Shown in pieces: positions 3,918 through 5,700 of a stretch of DNA of 5,700 bases; within the stretch, counting starts at the first letter, position 1; the number at the start of each line of letters is the position of its first letter. Position numbers and translations under genes: made by a program. The stretch spans positions 1 to 5,700 of the forward strand of contig CANGGC010000210.1 of assembly GCA_947453125.1 (NCBI GenBank). The letters are read 5' to 3'. Source of the DNA: Planctomycetaceae bacterium. GTDB lineage: Bacteria > Planctomycetota > Planctomycetia > Pirellulales > UBA1268. A model generated the notes under the pieces. That model saw only the letters and a program-made list of their open reading frames with translations, did not search any database and was not told where the DNA came from.

Positions 3918-5700
3918 TCATCGGAGTTCCTCCCCCAATAGCAGCGTGAGCACCCCCTGGGCATAGAGCCTGTGGCCGAAGTCGTTGGGGTGGTTGAGGC
4001 CGTTGCCGGTCAGGTCGAACATCTCTTTGGCCCGTAGCTGCTCCTCCCAGACCGCCGTCATGTCGACGAGCGCCACCCCCGGGCCGACGAGCGATTTCAA
4101 CTCGTCGCGGTAGCGGTTGAACATCTCGCGCGGCGTGTGGATCCACTCGTCGTTTCCGAGCATCGTCGCCACGAGGATGATCTCGGCGTCCGGACGTTTT
4201 TCGTGCACCCGCGCTAGGATGCTCGCCGTCTGCTCACGAAACCAGGCCGGATCACGACGGCCAACGTCGTTCATCCCGTAGGCCACGAGGACGAGGTCAG
4301 GCTGTGACTCCAGGAGCGCGTCGAGATCGGCCACGCCATTGGCCACGCTCCAACCCGCCACCGCCCGGTTGACGTGCGTCACATTACTTTTCGTGCTCAC
4401 GCGCAGCTGCGCCACGGCAAGCTCCGCCCAGCCGGGCTGGAAGGGAGGGGTGCCTGTCGTCTCCGAGGCGTCGAGCCCGGTCGAGATGCTGTCGCCACTG
4501 ACGCCGATCCGCACCGGCTCCCCTGCCCCGAGCCGGGCGCGGGTCTTCGGCAGGCTGCCATGCACGACCTCGATCGCCGGGGCATCGGCCGCCCCGCGGG
4601 CCCGGCGGTAGGTGATCTCCACGTCGCGGTCGTGGAACCAGCGGCCGGGACGGTAGAGCAGCCATTCCTCTGGGTTGCCGACGCGGTGCCGGTAGGAATG
4701 TTCCGCGTTCTCCGGGAGGTAGCGATCGGCGTCGAGGATCGGCAGCACCGGCGTCGGCAACGGAAAGACGATCTCCCGGCTCCCCGGCGCGTGCTGCCTG
4801 GCCGTGCCAGCCTCGAGCGACCGCATCCCGTCGGCCGTCGTCACGGCGAGGATCGACGCGGCCGGGAAGGCGAGGCGGGCACTGGCTGGCTCATTGGCGC
4901 CCGCCGCCCGGAGGACGCTGCTCTCCCGCCAGACGATGTCGCTCTGCCAGGCGGGCTCGAGGAGATGGAGATCGGCAAGGAGAAATGACGCCGCCTCGAC
5001 CCCCTTCGGAATTGTGGCAAGTCGATCAAGAAGGACACCGGCCCACAGGGCCGCGGCACGCTTCTGGCCGATGGCGGAAAAATGCCGGCGCGAGTTCACG
5101 TCGCCGCGTGAATCCCCCTGCAGCGCGTCGGTGTCGGGGCCGAGGCCGAATCCGGGCATCGTCACGAGGCGATCAACCGCTGCCCTGATCCTCCCCTCCC
5201 CTTCCGGGTCGTTGTAGACCGTCGGATGGTGCGTCGACTTGGCACAGAGCCAGGCGGGCTCAAACCCCCACGCCCGCACGGCCGCTCCACGGATCCGCTC
5301 CATCGCCGCGACGTAGTCGTCGGTGGAGGTGTGATTGATGACGTCCGACTCCCCCTGCTGCCAGAGGACGGCGCGGAACCGGCCGAGACTTTTGCCGGTG
5401 GCGACGAGGCGTTCGTGGAGTTCCGTCCCTGGCTGCCACTGGGCCGACGAGGTCCCTCCCCAGGCGACATTCGCAAACCCGATCGGGACGCCGAGTCGCT
5501 GGGCGAGCTCATCCCCCACCGCCGGCCAGATCGAGCCGCCGTCGCTCCCGTCGGGGGCCGGCTGGGGATCATTGGCCACCCGCCAGCCGCCACTGGCCCA
5601 GTCGCGGGCCGTCACGCGCTGCTGCGGATCGGCGACGGTGAGCCTCTCATCGTTGGTGTTCGTGGCATACGACTGCCCCGCGATCACAAACACCTCGCCG
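3918..5700 (-). CDS. Tandem SGNH/GDSL hydrolase, sialate O-acetylesterase-like (5' end outside window)
   Basis: At least 593 residues carry two esterase-type domains. A GTG at 5693-5691 could look like a start, but the frame is open to the window edge and reads G-E-V-F-V-I-A-G-Q-S. This resembles the block I region of sialate O-acetylesterase-like proteins, so the true start, and any signal peptide, lies beyond 5700. Counting from that GTG, domain 1 (1-230) has GQS (Ser8), AWGGTS (77-82), WQQGESD (111-117) and RRHFSAIGQ (His204). Residues 231-390 form a linker or beta-rich region I do not recognise. Domain 2 (about 391-591) has GDSIS (nucleophile Ser402), AVAGWS (Gly447), YGMND (Asn475) and NHPND (His568). 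Family members remove acetyl or other acyl groups from carbohydrates, so an extracellular or periplasmic sugar esterase is likely. Neither domain has Asp three residues before its histidine. The gene converges on the membrane protein gene. The SGNH fold calls are firm; the substrate is unknown. Confidence 0.88.
   Translation of the reverse strand, partial: GEVFVIAGQSYATNTNDERLTVADPQQRVTARDWASGGWRVANDPQPAPDGSDGGSIWPAVGDELAQRLGVPIGFANVAWGGTSSAQWQPGTELHERLVATGKSLGRFRAVLWQQGESDVINHTSTDDYVAAMERIRGAAVRAWGFEPAWLCAKSTHHPTVYNDPEGEGRIRAAVDRLVTMPGFGLGPDTDALQGDSRGDVNSRRHFSAIGQKRAAALWAGVLLDRLATIPKGVEAASFLLADLHLLEPAWQSDIVWRESSVLRAAGANEPASARLAFPAASILAVTTADGMRSLEAGTARQHAPGSREIVFPLPTPVLPILDADRYLPENAEHSYRHRVGNPEEWLLYRPGRWFHDRDVEITYRRARGAADAPAIEVVHGSLPKTRARLGAGEPVRIGVSGDSISTGLDASETTGTPPFQPGWAELAVAQLRVSTKSNVTHVNRAVAGWSVANGVADLDALLESQPDLVLVAYGMNDVGRRDPAWFREQTASILARVHEKRPDAEIILVATMLGNDEWIHTPREMFNRYRDELKSLVGPGVALVDMTAVWEEQLRAKEMFDLTGNGLNHPNDFGHRLYAQGVLTLLLGEELR

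Noticed and set aside
4374..4988. Plus-strand open frame of 204 codons inside the SGNH gene
   Set aside because: It is a codon-aligned antisense shadow of the esterase gene, Arg/Gly/Pro-rich and without motifs.
5691..5693. GTG as the start of the SGNH gene
   Set aside because: The frame is open to the window end, and the residues before it (G-E) continue the family's block I region. This Val is an internal residue of a gene cut by the window edge.
1..5700. CRISPR array, insertion sequence, tRNA/rRNA or defence gene cluster
   Set aside because: No regularly spaced direct repeats, transposase or integrase motifs, terminal inverted repeats, cloverleaf-like sequence or defence-type domains were seen on either strand.

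Overview
The window looks like a high-GC bacterial chromosome, most plausibly a planctomycete (Pirellulales-like). The inference rests on gene content: a secreted PQQ-like beta-propeller protein with the N-terminal W-P-G-F-L-G-x-x-R-D-G-I-S motif, a large sialate-O-acetylesterase-like SGNH protein, and a GT39/ArnT-like membrane protein. No rRNA, tRNA or other taxonomic marker is present, so the assignment is tentative.

Left third (83-1924, minus strand): two genes read leftward and probably form an operon. The upstream gene encodes an exported PQQ-like beta-propeller protein (686-1924). After 42 bp comes a small HD-domain protein (83-643), which probably acts as a metal-dependent phosphohydrolase. 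Both have recognisable Shine-Dalgarno sequences. The propeller gene's leader carries a perfect 8-bp inverted repeat close to its ribosome binding site.

Middle (2227-3776, plus strand): across a divergent intergenic region of about 300 bp lies a polytopic membrane protein of the GT-C/GT39 (ArnT/PMT-like) type. It is split into two reading frames by an apparent one-base loss near 2838-2850. It is therefore either a recent pseudogene or an assembly/sequencing error. Its GC content is visibly lower than that of its neighbours.

Right third (3918-5700, minus strand): a convergent gene encodes a large protein with two SGNH/GDSL hydrolase domains joined by a segment of about 160 residues. Its 5' end runs off the window, because the frame is open to the last base. 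The 141-bp convergent gap contains a strong hairpin just after the membrane gene's stop codon.

Taken together the genes suggest envelope or polysaccharide-related functions: a lipid-linked sugar transferase-like protein, a double carbohydrate esterase-like protein and an exported propeller. Nothing shows that the three units work in one pathway. I found no CRISPR array, transposase, integrase, RNA gene or defence system. The most unusual items are the tandem SGNH architecture, with non-canonical block V residues in both domains, and the frameshifted membrane gene.
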